Assembly: GCF_024171735.1 (NCBI RefSeq)
Contig: NZ_JAMTCH010000005.1
Coordinates: 124,001-188,000, forward strand
Direction of reading: 5' to 3'
DNA: 64,000 bases
Origin: Prauserella alba
Lineage (GTDB): Bacteria > Actinomycetota > Actinomycetes > Mycobacteriales > Pseudonocardiaceae
How positions within the stretch are numbered: position 1 is the stretch's first letter; the number at the start of each line of letters is the position of its first letter. Shown one piece after another: positions 26,162-34,320 of this stretch. The notes below the pieces were generated by a model. That model did not search any database, was not told where the DNA came from, and saw only the letters and a list, made by a program, of their open reading frames with translations. The translations under genes were made by a program, and so were the position numbers.

Positions 26162-27409
26162 ATGATGCACCAAGCACCGGATCCGGTCATCGTGACACTT
26201 CTCGACGAGGTGGAACGGCGGCTGCCGGAGCTCATCGTCAACGTGACCGACGAGATCGTGGGTGCGATCGACCTCTACCAGGCGGCGGCGCCCGTGCCGC
26301 GGGACGACCTCGCGTTGTCGGTGGGGGACAACATGCGCGAGATCGTCCGTGCCCTGTACGGCCCGGCCCCCGACGTCTCGCCTGCCCACGAGACCGGGCG
26401 GCGCCGCGCCGAGCAGAGCGCGCCGTTGCCGGAGGTTCTGCGGGCCTTCCGGATCGGGTTCACCGAGATCTGGAAGGTGCTGGCCGAACAGGCCGCGCTG
26501 GCGGGACCGGATGCCGTGCAGGAACTGGTTTCGGCCGCGACCACGCTCTGGTCTCTCGCCGACGACTACTCGGTGGCGGTGACTCAGTCGTACCGCGACA
26601 CCGCCGCGGAGATCATGCTCCGGCAGCAGAAGGAGCGCTCCGTGCTGGTGGAGGCCCTCTTCTCCGGCAACCTCGTCGCTCAGGCCGAGTTGTGGCAGAT
26701 CTCGGAGATACTGCAGATCCCCAGCGACGGCGTGTTCGTCGTGGTCGCCGCGGAGACTCCCACGCTGGGTAAGGACGCCCTGCCGGAGATCGAGTCGCGC
26801 CTCGACGCCGAGAACCTGGCTTCGGCGTGGCGGCTCACCCCCGAGCTGCAGGTCGGTGTGGTCTCGTTGCGCTCGCGCTCAGCCGAGGAAGGGGTCCTGG
26901 AACTGTTGCGGCGGCATGCGGACGCCAGGATCGGGGTGAGTCCGGCGTTCCGGGGCTTGGAGAACACGCCCCGGGCGCTGCACCTCGCGCGCGTCACCCT
27001 GGCCAGTCTGCCCGCCAACCGGCCGGGTGTTCGGCAGTTCACCGAGTCGCCGCTGAACGCCCTGGTCGCCAGCTCGCCGGAGGAGGCCGTCCAGCTGGCC
27101 CACCAGGTGCTCAGTCCGGTCCTGCGGCTCGGTGACGACGGGGTGGTGCTGCTCGACACCCTGTCGGCCTGGTTCGACAGCCGCGGGTCCACAAAGGAGG
27201 CCGCGCAGCTCAGCTACTGCCACCCCAACACGGTGCGGTACCGCCTGCGCAAGCTCCAGGACGAGCTCGGAAGGTCGCTGTCCAACCCGGCCGACCAGGC
27301 GGAACTGTTGGCAGCGCTGCGAGCCCTCCGCACCTATCCGGCTGCCGCGGTGCCGCTACCGGCCGAGTCGGCCGTGGGTGGGCGGCCGCCGTGGCCACCA
27401 ACGGCGTGA
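26162..27409 (+). CDS. PucR/CdaR-family transcriptional regulator
   Basis: 415 residues. The N-terminal ~150 residues are helical and resemble the RsbRD-type sensing domain (LLDEVERRLPELIVNVTDEIV; VLRAFRIGFTEIWKVL). A central GGDEF-like region (about 180-290) is followed by the C-terminal PucR helix-turn-helix: LLDTLSAWFDSRGSTKEAAQLSYCHPNTVRYRLRKLQDEL. Family members usually activate neighbouring catabolic genes in response to a pathway metabolite. It follows the acyl-CoA ligase by 93 bases on the same strand and precedes the oxidase operon, so these are its probable targets. The ribosome site lies in a heptamer repeat. Confidence 0.85.
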   Translation: MMHQAPDPVIVTLLDEVERRLPELIVNVTDEIVGAIDLYQAAAPVPRDDLALSVGDNMREIVRALYGPAPDVSPAHETGRRRAEQSAPLPEVLRAFRIGFTEIWKVLAEQAALAGPDAVQELVSAATTLWSLADDYSVAVTQSYRDTAAEIMLRQQKERSVLVEALFSGNLVAQAELWQISEILQIPSDGVFVVVAAETPTLGKDALPEIESRLDAENLASAWRLTPELQVGVVSLRSRSAEEGVLELLRRHADARIGVSPAFRGLENTPRALHLARVTLASLPANRPGVRQFTESPLNALVASSPEEAVQLAHQVLSPVLRLGDDGVVLLDTLSAWFDSRGSTKEAAQLSYCHPNTVRYRLRKLQDELGRSLSNPADQAELLAALRALRTYPAAAVPLPAESAVGGRPPWPPTA

Positions 27410-28013
27410 ACCGGTCACGGTCGACCGAGCCGGCCCGGCAGTCCCCGTACGCGGCGAGTGTGTCGGCAGTGCCGGTCGCGGTCTGCCCATGACGTCCTCG
27501 CGGTAGCGGGATCCACTGTCGACTCCCACCCGACGCATCACCGTCTGATGCGGAAGCCGTGGCCGATCGCCGAGGAACCGCCGACATCATCGTCAGTACG
27601 TCCATTGCCGACAGGCCTCGTCTCAGCTGAGGTCGTAGCACGATCGTGTGATTCGCCGTAGGTGGATGCGGCCGGCTTCGAGGTTCGGTCCGGTCAGCGA
27701 ACACCATGGCGGGCCGGTGGGCGACTCGTTCTCCGGAACCCCGGTCAACGCCCACGTATCTGCGCAGGACTGGTACGAACGACTCGCCGCCCTTCGCAGA
27801 ACTCGGCCCGCGGCACCGGATCCCCGGCCCGGGTTCCCCGGCCCGGGTTCCCCGGCTGTCAGGTCGTCGCGTTGTTATGGCGCGACATCCAGCAGGGGGC
27901 TACGTTGTGCCGGCTCACATGGTCCGACGTGACGGAGTGCGTCAGTGTTGACGCACTCGTGATGCACCCGTTTCACCGGGTGGCGTTCGGGCGAGTCGAA
28001 AGGACGTTTTTCA
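27410..28013. other. 604-base intergenic region with operator-like repeats
   Basis: No supportable gene. CCCCGGCCCGGGTT is repeated in tandem at 27822-27849. Near the right end is a perfect inverted repeat GAGTGCGTCA-gtgt-TGACGCACTC (27935-27958), followed by a smaller one CACCCG-tttcac-CGGGTG (27965-27982). A strong ribosome site (GAAAGGA) precedes the ATG at 28014. The right-hand third is therefore the likely promoter/operator zone of the oxidase operon. Confidence 0.55.
27935..27958. promoter_or_regulatory. Perfect 10-bp inverted repeat upstream of the aldehyde-oxidase operon
   Basis: GAGTGCGTCA and TGACGCACTC are exact complements separated by four bases, ending 55 bases before the ATG at 28014. 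It could bind a dimeric regulator such as the adjacent PucR protein. A small transcript hairpin is the alternative, but no T-run follows. Confidence 0.5.
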
Positions 28014-30353
28014 ATGGAGAAATCTCGTGCCGGCCATGCTGCCGATTCGTCGCGACCGGACTTCGGGCGACGCCGTTTTCTCGGTTATGTGCTGGCCGGT
28101 CCGACACTGGTTGCCGCGGCCAAACTCGGCGTCGGAACCGGAACGGCCGAAGCGGCGGTCCCGTCGGCTCCCGAGGTGTCCGAGGCCTACGACCTGAACG
28201 ACCTCCTCAGGGACGCCGCGCTGCCGACGTCGGGCCTGATCACCGTCGCGGTGAACCCGGACGGCACCGCGTCGTTCGACATGCCCCGGCTCGAGTGCGG
28301 GCAGGGCGTCAGCACCCTGGCGGCGATGTTGATCTCCGAGGAGCTGAGCCTCCCGCTCGACAAGATCAATGTGACGCTGGCCGATGCGCGCCCTGAACTG
28401 CTCTTCAACCAGTTCACCGCCGGCTCCAACACGACGTTCTCGATGTACACGCCGATCCGGGTCGCGGCGGCGATCGCGAAGGGACAGTTGCTGAAGGCGG
28501 CGGGGCAGCTGCTGAACGAGCAGGTGCACCGGTTGGAGCCCGTTCTCGGTGCCGTGCGGGCGCCGGACGGCCGCGAGCTGAGCTACGGCGAGCTCGCGAA
28601 GGCCGCCGCCGGCCACGAGGTGCGGCAGGTCGACGTCGAGCTGACGCCGTCGTCGAACTTCACGGTCATCGGTACTCCGCGGAACCGCACCGACGCGCTC
28701 GAAGCGGTGACCGGGCGCAAGCAGTTCGCGATGGACATCAAGGTTCCCGACGCCATGCCGACGATGGTGTGCAGGCCGCCGACGATCAAGGGGACGGTCG
28801 AGTCGGTAGCCAACGTCGCCGAGGTTCGCGGCATGCCGGGAGTCACCGACGTGGCAACGATCGCGACCGGGGTGGCTGTGCGCGCACGGACGTTCGGTCA
28901 GTGCATCGACGCCGTTCGCGCGCTCAAGGTCTCCTGGAACCAGGGAACGGTCGACGGAATGTCCGATAAGGACGTGCTGGCGGACCTGGAGAAGGCCGAA
29001 GTGCCGCTGGCCGTGCCGGAGGTCCCGGTGCTCGCGAGAACCGTGGAGAAGAAGTTCACCTTCTACACTCGCGACAACGCGGCCCTGGAGCCGCAGTGCG
29101 CCGTGGCGGACGTTCGGGACGGCAAGGCCGAGATCTGGGCGCCGTTGCAGGCGCCGATCCTCACGCAGCAGAAGGTGGCGGGGCTGCTCGGCGTCCCGGT
29201 CAGCGCGGTCACCGTCCACGTGACACCGGCCGGCGGTGCGTTCGGGCGGAAGATGTTCAGCGATCCGGTGCTGGAGGCGGTCGAGGCGTCGCAGCAGATG
29301 GGCAAGCCGGTGCGGCTGATGTGGCACCGCGTCGACGAGCCCCGTCAGGGTCGCGCGCACCCGATGTGCACCTCGCGGATCAGGGCGACGTATCTCGGCA
29401 ACGAGGTGCTCACCTTCGAACAGCGGCACACCAGTGTGGCCACCGACTACACCCAGGGCTTCGGCGAAGTCATCACCAACATGGCAGGGGAGATCCCGCC
29501 GCTCGGCCAGGGAAACGAGCTGGGCTACTCCGTGCCCGTGTTCCACCTGACGGTCAACGTGCCCTACAAGTTCGGTGCGGTCACCCAGTTGCTCAACGAG
29601 ATCTACGAATACGACAGGATCCCGAGCGGCAGCATGCGCAACCTGGTCAACCCGGACGTGCGAACCGCGCAGGAACTCGTCGTCGACCAGCTGGCGGCGG
29701 AGATGGGCAAGGATCCCTACCGGTTCCGCCGGGAGTTCGCCGACGATCAGCGGGCGCTGGCGGTGCTGGACAAGGTCGCCGAGGCCGGCCAGTGGGGCAG
29801 GCCGATGGCTCCGAGGACGGCGCAGGGCATCTCGGTGCACAAGGAGTACAAGGGCGCGATCGCCACGCTCGTCGAGATCGACTGCCGCCCCGAGACGGTC
29901 AACCGCAAGGTTCGCGACGCCGTGACCGGGCCCAGGGTCACCAAGGCGGTGGTTGCGGTCGACACCGGCCTCGCCGTCAACCCGCGTGGGCTCGAGGCGC
30001 AGATGCAGGGCGGGCTGATGGACGGCATCGCCCAGGCGCTGACGTCGAGCAAACACCTTCGCAACGGCGCGTTCCTCGAAGCCAGCTGGGACAACTACGC
30101 CTACACCCGGCAGTGGAACGCACCGTTCGACGTGCAGATCATCGTCATGCCGCCGACGACGGGCCAGCCCGGTGGCGCCGGTGAGTTCGGCGTGCCATCG
30201 GCGATGGCCGCCGTCGCGTGTGCCTATGCCCGCGCGACCGGGACGATGCCGACCAGTTTCCCGATCAACCACAACGATCCGCTCTTCTTCGAACCGAAGC
30301 CCTACGAACCACCGCTGGTGCAGTCCCCGACCGACGGCCTGACCAAGTACTGA
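28014..30353 (+). CDS. Tat-exported molybdenum hydroxylase large subunit (xanthine-oxidase family aldehyde oxidase)
   Basis: 779 residues. The N-terminus has a twin-arginine signal (GRRRFLGYVLAG) ending near AEAA, so the folded cofactor-loaded enzyme should be exported. The body matches molybdopterin-cytosine-dinucleotide-binding subunits of the isoquinoline 1-oxidoreductase beta/aldehyde oxidase group: GQGVSTLAAMLISEEL, AGSNTTFSMYTPIRVAAA, TPAGGAFGRK and GGAGEFGVPSAMAAV, where the Glu is the conserved active-site base. It is the first gene of an operon with the [2Fe-2S] subunit 12 bases downstream. No FAD-binding middle subunit is present, which fits the two-subunit Ior-type. Substrate is inferred to be an aldehyde made by the GMC oxidoreductase. 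Confidence 0.88.
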   Translation: MEKSRAGHAADSSRPDFGRRRFLGYVLAGPTLVAAAKLGVGTGTAEAAVPSAPEVSEAYDLNDLLRDAALPTSGLITVAVNPDGTASFDMPRLECGQGVSTLAAMLISEELSLPLDKINVTLADARPELLFNQFTAGSNTTFSMYTPIRVAAAIAKGQLLKAAGQLLNEQVHRLEPVLGAVRAPDGRELSYGELAKAAAGHEVRQVDVELTPSSNFTVIGTPRNRTDALEAVTGRKQFAMDIKVPDAMPTMVCRPPTIKGTVESVANVAEVRGMPGVTDVATIATGVAVRARTFGQCIDAVRALKVSWNQGTVDGMSDKDVLADLEKAEVPLAVPEVPVLARTVEKKFTFYTRDNAALEPQCAVADVRDGKAEIWAPLQAPILTQQKVAGLLGVPVSAVTVHVTPAGGAFGRKMFSDPVLEAVEASQQMGKPVRLMWHRVDEPRQGRAHPMCTSRIRATYLGNEVLTFEQRHTSVATDYTQGFGEVITNMAGEIPPLGQGNELGYSVPVFHLTVNVPYKFGAVTQLLNEIYEYDRIPSGSMRNLVNPDVRTAQELVVDQLAAEMGKDPYRFRREFADDQRALAVLDKVAEAGQWGRPMAPRTAQGISVHKEYKGAIATLVEIDCRPETVNRKVRDAVTGPRVTKAVVAVDTGLAVNPRGLEAQMQGGLMDGIAQALTSSKHLRNGAFLEASWDNYAYTRQWNAPFDVQIIVMPPTTGQPGGAGEFGVPSAMAAVACAYARATGTMPTSFPINHNDPLFFEPKPYEPPLVQSPTDGLTKY

Positions 30354-30364
30354 GGAGTCATCGC

Positions 30365-30841
30365 GTGCCCCAACACACGTTCAAGCTCAACGGCGAGCAG
30401 GTGACCGTGGACGTCGAGGACGACGTCCGGCTGCTCTGGGTCCTGCGGGACGTACTCGACGTCACGGGCCCGAAGTACGGGTGTGGCATCAACGTCTGCA
30501 AGGCGTGCACTTCGCACATCAACGGCAAGGCGTTCAACCCGTGTTCGGTGCGGGTGACCGACATCGAACCGACCGACGAGATCACCACGATCGAAGGGCT
30601 TCCCGGAACGGTCGGGCAGCCCCTGCACCCGATGCAGCAAGCATGGCTGGACCGTGACGTGGCGCAGTGCGGCTACTGCCAGCCGGGCCAGATCATGGCC
30701 GCGGTGGACAAGGTCCGCAAGGCCAGGGCCGAAGGTCGGGAGATCAGTGACGCCGATCTCGACGAGATCCGCAATGTCTGCCGGTGCGGCACCTACACGC
30801 GCATCCGCGAGGCCATCCGGGCAGGCGCCGAACACATGTGA
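30365..30841 (+). CDS. [2Fe-2S] iron-sulfur subunit of the molybdenum hydroxylase
   Basis: 158 residues from a GTG at 30365 with GAGGAG upstream. The plant-type cluster motif is KYGCGINVCKACTSHINGK plus a following Cys (NPCSV). The C-terminal second cluster is CGYCQPGQ and CRCGTY, exactly as in xanthine-oxidase-family small subunits. It passes electrons from the molybdenum centre of the preceding subunit. It has no signal peptide, so it would be exported with the Tat-signal-bearing large subunit. No cytochrome gene is nearby, so the final electron acceptor is unknown. Confidence 0.93.
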   Translation: MPQHTFKLNGEQVTVDVEDDVRLLWVLRDVLDVTGPKYGCGINVCKACTSHINGKAFNPCSVRVTDIEPTDEITTIEGLPGTVGQPLHPMQQAWLDRDVAQCGYCQPGQIMAAVDKVRKARAEGREISDADLDEIRNVCRCGTYTRIREAIRAGAEHM

Positions 30842-30933
30842 GTTCATTCGCGCCATTCGTTCCGGCGCCCCGGACGGCTCGTGTTCTTCCTGCCGAGGGG
30901 CGCAGCCAACTGCGAATCGAAAGGAGTCAGGTG

Positions 30934-31833
30934 ATGGCCAACGAAGACGTCGGCCGACGCGCCTTCCTCGCCCGGATCGGGGTGCTCGGTGCCGCGGTAG
31001 CCACCGGCGGGTTGCTCGGGCCGGCCGCGCGAGCCCAGGTCTCCGGTGCACTCTCGAGTGGACCGCTGGACGATCTGATCGCCAAGCTGCAACCGGTGCT
31101 GGCCGAACTGGCGAGGGACACCTTGAACGGCCTCGTCGTCATGACCTGTCCGGGGCCCGACGCCTACTCGCAGGCGCAGGGCACTCCTCGCAGCGAGCCC
31201 GGTGCCATGGAGGCGAAGGCGACGGACTTCATGATCGCCTCGCTGGACGACTTCGTGCCGTTCCCCGACCGGTTCGGCGGTGCGCTGACCCAAGGTCTGG
31301 CAGCAGGTTTGGACGGAACCGGCATCGAACTGCCGGGACAGCTGGCCGGCCTGCCACTGACACAGGTGCGCACCCTCGATGACGCGCTCAGCACGATCCT
31401 GCGCAACGACGCGACCCTGCCACTGTCCACAGTGGTCGCGATGCTGCTGAACCTGACCGCGACGCAGGTCAACCCGGCATCGATCAACGGTGCGTTCCTG
31501 TCGCCGTTCTCCCGGCTGTCCTTCGAGGAGAAGTGCCGGGCCTTCGAACAGCTGGAGGGGCCGACCCCGAGCCTGGTCGCCACCCTGGACGGGAATGTGC
31601 CGGAACCGTTCACCGAGACGCTGTCCGGGACGTTGCGGTTCCTTGCCGGGGCGTTGCTCGAGTTCTCCGCGTACGGCAGTTACAACGAATGGAGTGTCTA
31701 CGACACGCGCGCCAAGACGGTCGTCCGGCGCCCGGTGGGGTGGGAGCTGACGGGCTACCAACCGGACGGCGTCGTGCACGGATGGGACGAGTTCAAGGGC
31801 TATTACCAGGGCCGGAAGAAGGTGACGAACTGA
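30934..31833 (+). CDS. Tat-exported accessory protein preceding the GMC oxidoreductase
   Basis: 299 residues from the ATG at 30934 (AAGGAG upstream; a GTG one codon earlier is possible). It begins with a Tat signal (GRRAFLARIGVLGAAVATGGLLGP) cut near ARA. The remainder is helical with no known catalytic motif: PFSRLSFEEKCRAFEQLE, GTLRFLAGALLEFSAYGSYNEW, ending VHGWDEFKGYYQGRKK. Position and export signal suggest the role of the small subunit of gluconate 2-dehydrogenase-type enzymes, which carries the signal for the flavin subunit. Its stop overlaps the next ATG (TGATG), so the two are made together. Family assignment is tentative. Confidence 0.7.
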   Translation: MANEDVGRRAFLARIGVLGAAVATGGLLGPAARAQVSGALSSGPLDDLIAKLQPVLAELARDTLNGLVVMTCPGPDAYSQAQGTPRSEPGAMEAKATDFMIASLDDFVPFPDRFGGALTQGLAAGLDGTGIELPGQLAGLPLTQVRTLDDALSTILRNDATLPLSTVVAMLLNLTATQVNPASINGAFLSPFSRLSFEEKCRAFEQLEGPTPSLVATLDGNVPEPFTETLSGTLRFLAGALLEFSAYGSYNEWSVYDTRAKTVVRRPVGWELTGYQPDGVVHGWDEFKGYYQGRKKVTN

Positions 31834-33617
31834 TGCGCGACGTGATCGTGGTCGGCGCGGGCGGCGGAGGCCCGGTTGTGGCCAAGGAACTCGCGGCGAA
31901 AGGTCTGGACGTGCTGCTGCTCGAGGGGGGACCGCGGCACGCCGACCTCGACGAGGACTGGAGCCACTACGAGAACGACGCCAACAACCCGTTGACCGGT
32001 TTCCTGCGGTTCGGTCCGGCCGACCGGTCCAAACCCGCCTGGTACCGGGAGACGCCACAGAACTCGTTCCTGTGGCAGCTTTCCGGCGTGGGCGGCACGA
32101 CCCAGCACTACTTCGGTAACAGTCCGCGCGCCTATCCGGGTTCCTTCGCGGGATATGACGGCCCCGACAAGGATGCCTACGACACGGGCCACCTGTTTCC
32201 GTTCAGCTATTCCGAGCTCGTGCCCTACTACGAATGGGCCGAAGCCACGCTGCCCGTGCAGACCGCGCCGATGGGAACCAAGGAAGAGGTGTTCTTCCGC
32301 GGTTGTGAGAATCTCGACCTGCCGGTGCAGACCGGAAAGACCACCACACGGAACTCGTTCCGGCCGCAGGAGAACGCGGTTCTGCAACCCGGCGGGTTCG
32401 CGGGAAAGGTGGCTGGCGGCGACGAGGAACCGCGGCTGCTCCACCCGCAGGCGACCGGTTGCACCATGTGCGGTTACTGCATCATGGGATGCAGGCATCC
32501 CGAGCAGGCGCCGCGGAACCTGACCGCGAAACGGTCGACCGACAACAGCTACATACCGATGGCATTGACCGCCGACCGCTGGGCTTCCGGCGGCAAGCCG
32601 GTCGAGTTGGTCACGGACGCGTTCGTCACCCAGGTGCACACCGAGCAGCGCAACGGAAGAACAACCGCGACCGGCGTCACCTGGCGGGTCGGCGCGACCG
32701 GTGAGAAGCACCGCGAGGACGCCAAGGTCGTCGTGCTGGCAGGTGGTTGCACGGAGAACCCGCGACTGTGGTTGAACAGCGGTCTGCCCAACCCGAACGA
32801 CTGGGTCGGCCGCGGCTACACCGATCACTACTTCGATTGGGTTTTCGCCACGTTCGATTCGTACACCGGAACGAGCAAGGGCACCGGCTCCTCGGCCCGA
32901 ACGGACTGGCCGGGTCGTGGCGGCATGATGAACGTCGGCATCCCGCCCGCCCTGTTCAGCTTCACGATGGCGATGTCCGACAGCGGCATCCGCGGTCAGT
33001 ACACCAACGGTCGCGGGCCGACCGGCACCTGGGACGGACCGGCGGGCCGTCCGATGGGCAACGAGCTCAAGGACCTCATGATGCACGGCGTCGATCAGGT
33101 CTTCGCGATGCTGATCATGACCGACGACCACGTCGAGGCGCAGAACCGAACCTCACTGTCGACGCTGCCGGCCGACGAGCACGGTGCCGTCGCCAAGGTG
33201 GAGATCAATCAGCGTCAGCGCACTCGGCGCACGGTCGAGAACCGGGAATTCCTGGTGCGCCGCGCCGTCGAGGTCGCACGGGCCGCCGGGGCGAAGAAGG
33301 TGTACCGAATGGACTGGGCGCCGATCATCCTGCACGTGCAGTCGAGCATGCGGATGGGGGAGTCCGAGGCGAACTCGGTGCTCGACCCCAACGGACAGGC
33401 CCGATGGGTGGACGGCCTCTACATCGCCGACAACTCGGCGCTGGCCAATTCGGCCAGCGGTGCCAATCCGACGTTGACCACGCAGGCCGTGTCGACCCGG
33501 ACCGCGGAGCGGATCTTCACCGACCGGTTCGGCGGTGACCCATGGGTCCGGACCGGGGCGCCGGTCGTCTCGACCGATCCGAGGATCACCGCGGGCATGA
33601 TGGCGCTCGGACTCTGA
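31833..33617 (+). CDS. GMC-family FAD-dependent oxidoreductase (alcohol/sugar dehydrogenase)
   Basis: 594 residues. FAD-binding motif VVGAGGGGPVVAKELAAKGLDVLLLEGG opens the protein. VVLAGGCTENPRLWLNSGLPNP and the C-terminal SSMRMGESEANSVLDPNGQARWVDGLYIADNSALANSASGANPTLTTQA match the GMC C-terminal domain with its catalytic residues. A Cys-rich insert TGCTMCGYCIMGCRHPEQAP near residue 210 is noteworthy and could bind a metal or iron-sulfur cluster. There is no signal peptide; export would rely on the coupled Tat protein just upstream. Expected reaction: oxidation of a primary alcohol or polyol to the aldehyde that the molybdenum enzyme then oxidises. Confidence 0.88.
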   Translation: MRDVIVVGAGGGGPVVAKELAAKGLDVLLLEGGPRHADLDEDWSHYENDANNPLTGFLRFGPADRSKPAWYRETPQNSFLWQLSGVGGTTQHYFGNSPRAYPGSFAGYDGPDKDAYDTGHLFPFSYSELVPYYEWAEATLPVQTAPMGTKEEVFFRGCENLDLPVQTGKTTTRNSFRPQENAVLQPGGFAGKVAGGDEEPRLLHPQATGCTMCGYCIMGCRHPEQAPRNLTAKRSTDNSYIPMALTADRWASGGKPVELVTDAFVTQVHTEQRNGRTTATGVTWRVGATGEKHREDAKVVVLAGGCTENPRLWLNSGLPNPNDWVGRGYTDHYFDWVFATFDSYTGTSKGTGSSARTDWPGRGGMMNVGIPPALFSFTMAMSDSGIRGQYTNGRGPTGTWDGPAGRPMGNELKDLMMHGVDQVFAMLIMTDDHVEAQNRTSLSTLPADEHGAVAKVEINQRQRTRRTVENREFLVRRAVEVARAAGAKKVYRMDWAPIILHVQSSMRMGESEANSVLDPNGQARWVDGLYIADNSALANSASGANPTLTTQAVSTRTAERIFTDRFGGDPWVRTGAPVVSTDPRITAGMMALGL

Positions 33618-33636
33618 ACAGCCAGGTGAGCCGTGC

Positions 33637-34320
33637 TCACTGGATCCGGTAGCGGCGGACGGGGCGGCCGGAGGTGCCGTACTGCGGCCGTATCTCCGCG
33701 GTGCCCGTGGCGGCGAAGTGTTCGAGGTAGCGACGCGCCGTGACACGGGCCAGTCCGACCGCCTCGGCTGCCTCCGAGGCGGAGATGTCGCCCCGCTCCC
33801 TGGCCACGGTCAGCACCAGGTCCGCCGTCTCCTGGCTGAGCCCCTTCGGCAGCGCCGCGGCCCCGCGGTCGGCGGGAGCGTGTCCGATGCCGAAGGCTTG
33901 ATCGATCGTGGCCTGGGCGACCTCTTCCCGTTGCCGGTCGGTGGGCAGCGCGGCCATTGCGTCGGCCACCCGCTGCAGCCGGACGGCGAGGTCGTCGTAC
34001 TCGAACGGCTTGACCAGGTACTGCATCGCCCCGCCGTGCAGCGCTGCGCGGACCGCCGCCGCGCCCGCCTCGGCGGTGACCATCACCACCGCGATCGGGT
34101 GTCCTTCGCCGCCCAGCCGGTTGAGCACGTCGAGCCCGGACATGTCGGGCAGGTGCACATCGAGCAACAGCAGGTCCGGTTGCAGCGAGGCCGCGAGGTC
34201 CAGCGCCTCACGGCCGGTGTGCGCCGTGCCCGCGACCTCGAAGCCCGGCGTCCGCTCCACGAACTTCTCGTGGATGCGCGCGACGCGGAAGTCGTCGTCG
34301 ACCACCAGTACCCGGATCAC
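33637..34320 (-). CDS. CitB/DcuR-family response regulator
   Basis: 227 residues, GTG start overlapping the kinase stop by four bases. The receiver domain has the acidic pocket VVDDD (8-10), phospho-acceptor Asp54 in LLLLDVHLPDMSG, the conserved Thr/Ala (VMVTAEA) and Lys (YLVKPFEYDD). The C-terminal helix-turn-helix (GDISASEAAEAVGLARVTARRYLEHFAATG) with RPQYGTSGRPVRRYRI is that of the CitB/DctR/DcuR class, which activates C4-dicarboxylate or citrate uptake genes. It should regulate the divergent Tct transporter operon. It converges on the GMC gene with a 19-base gap. Confidence 0.9.
   Translation of the reverse strand: MIRVLVVDDDFRVARIHEKFVERTPGFEVAGTAHTGREALDLAASLQPDLLLLDVHLPDMSGLDVLNRLGGEGHPIAVVMVTAEAGAAAVRAALHGGAMQYLVKPFEYDDLAVRLQRVADAMAALPTDRQREEVAQATIDQAFGIGHAPADRGAAALPKGLSQETADLVLTVARERGDISASEAAEAVGLARVTARRYLEHFAATGTAEIRPQYGTSGRPVRRYRIQ

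Noticed and set aside
28011-30272. A 753-codon minus-strand frame antisense to the molybdenum hydroxylase
   Set aside because: Arg/His/Asp-rich shadow with no motif; the plus strand has complete family signatures, a Tat signal and a ribosome site.
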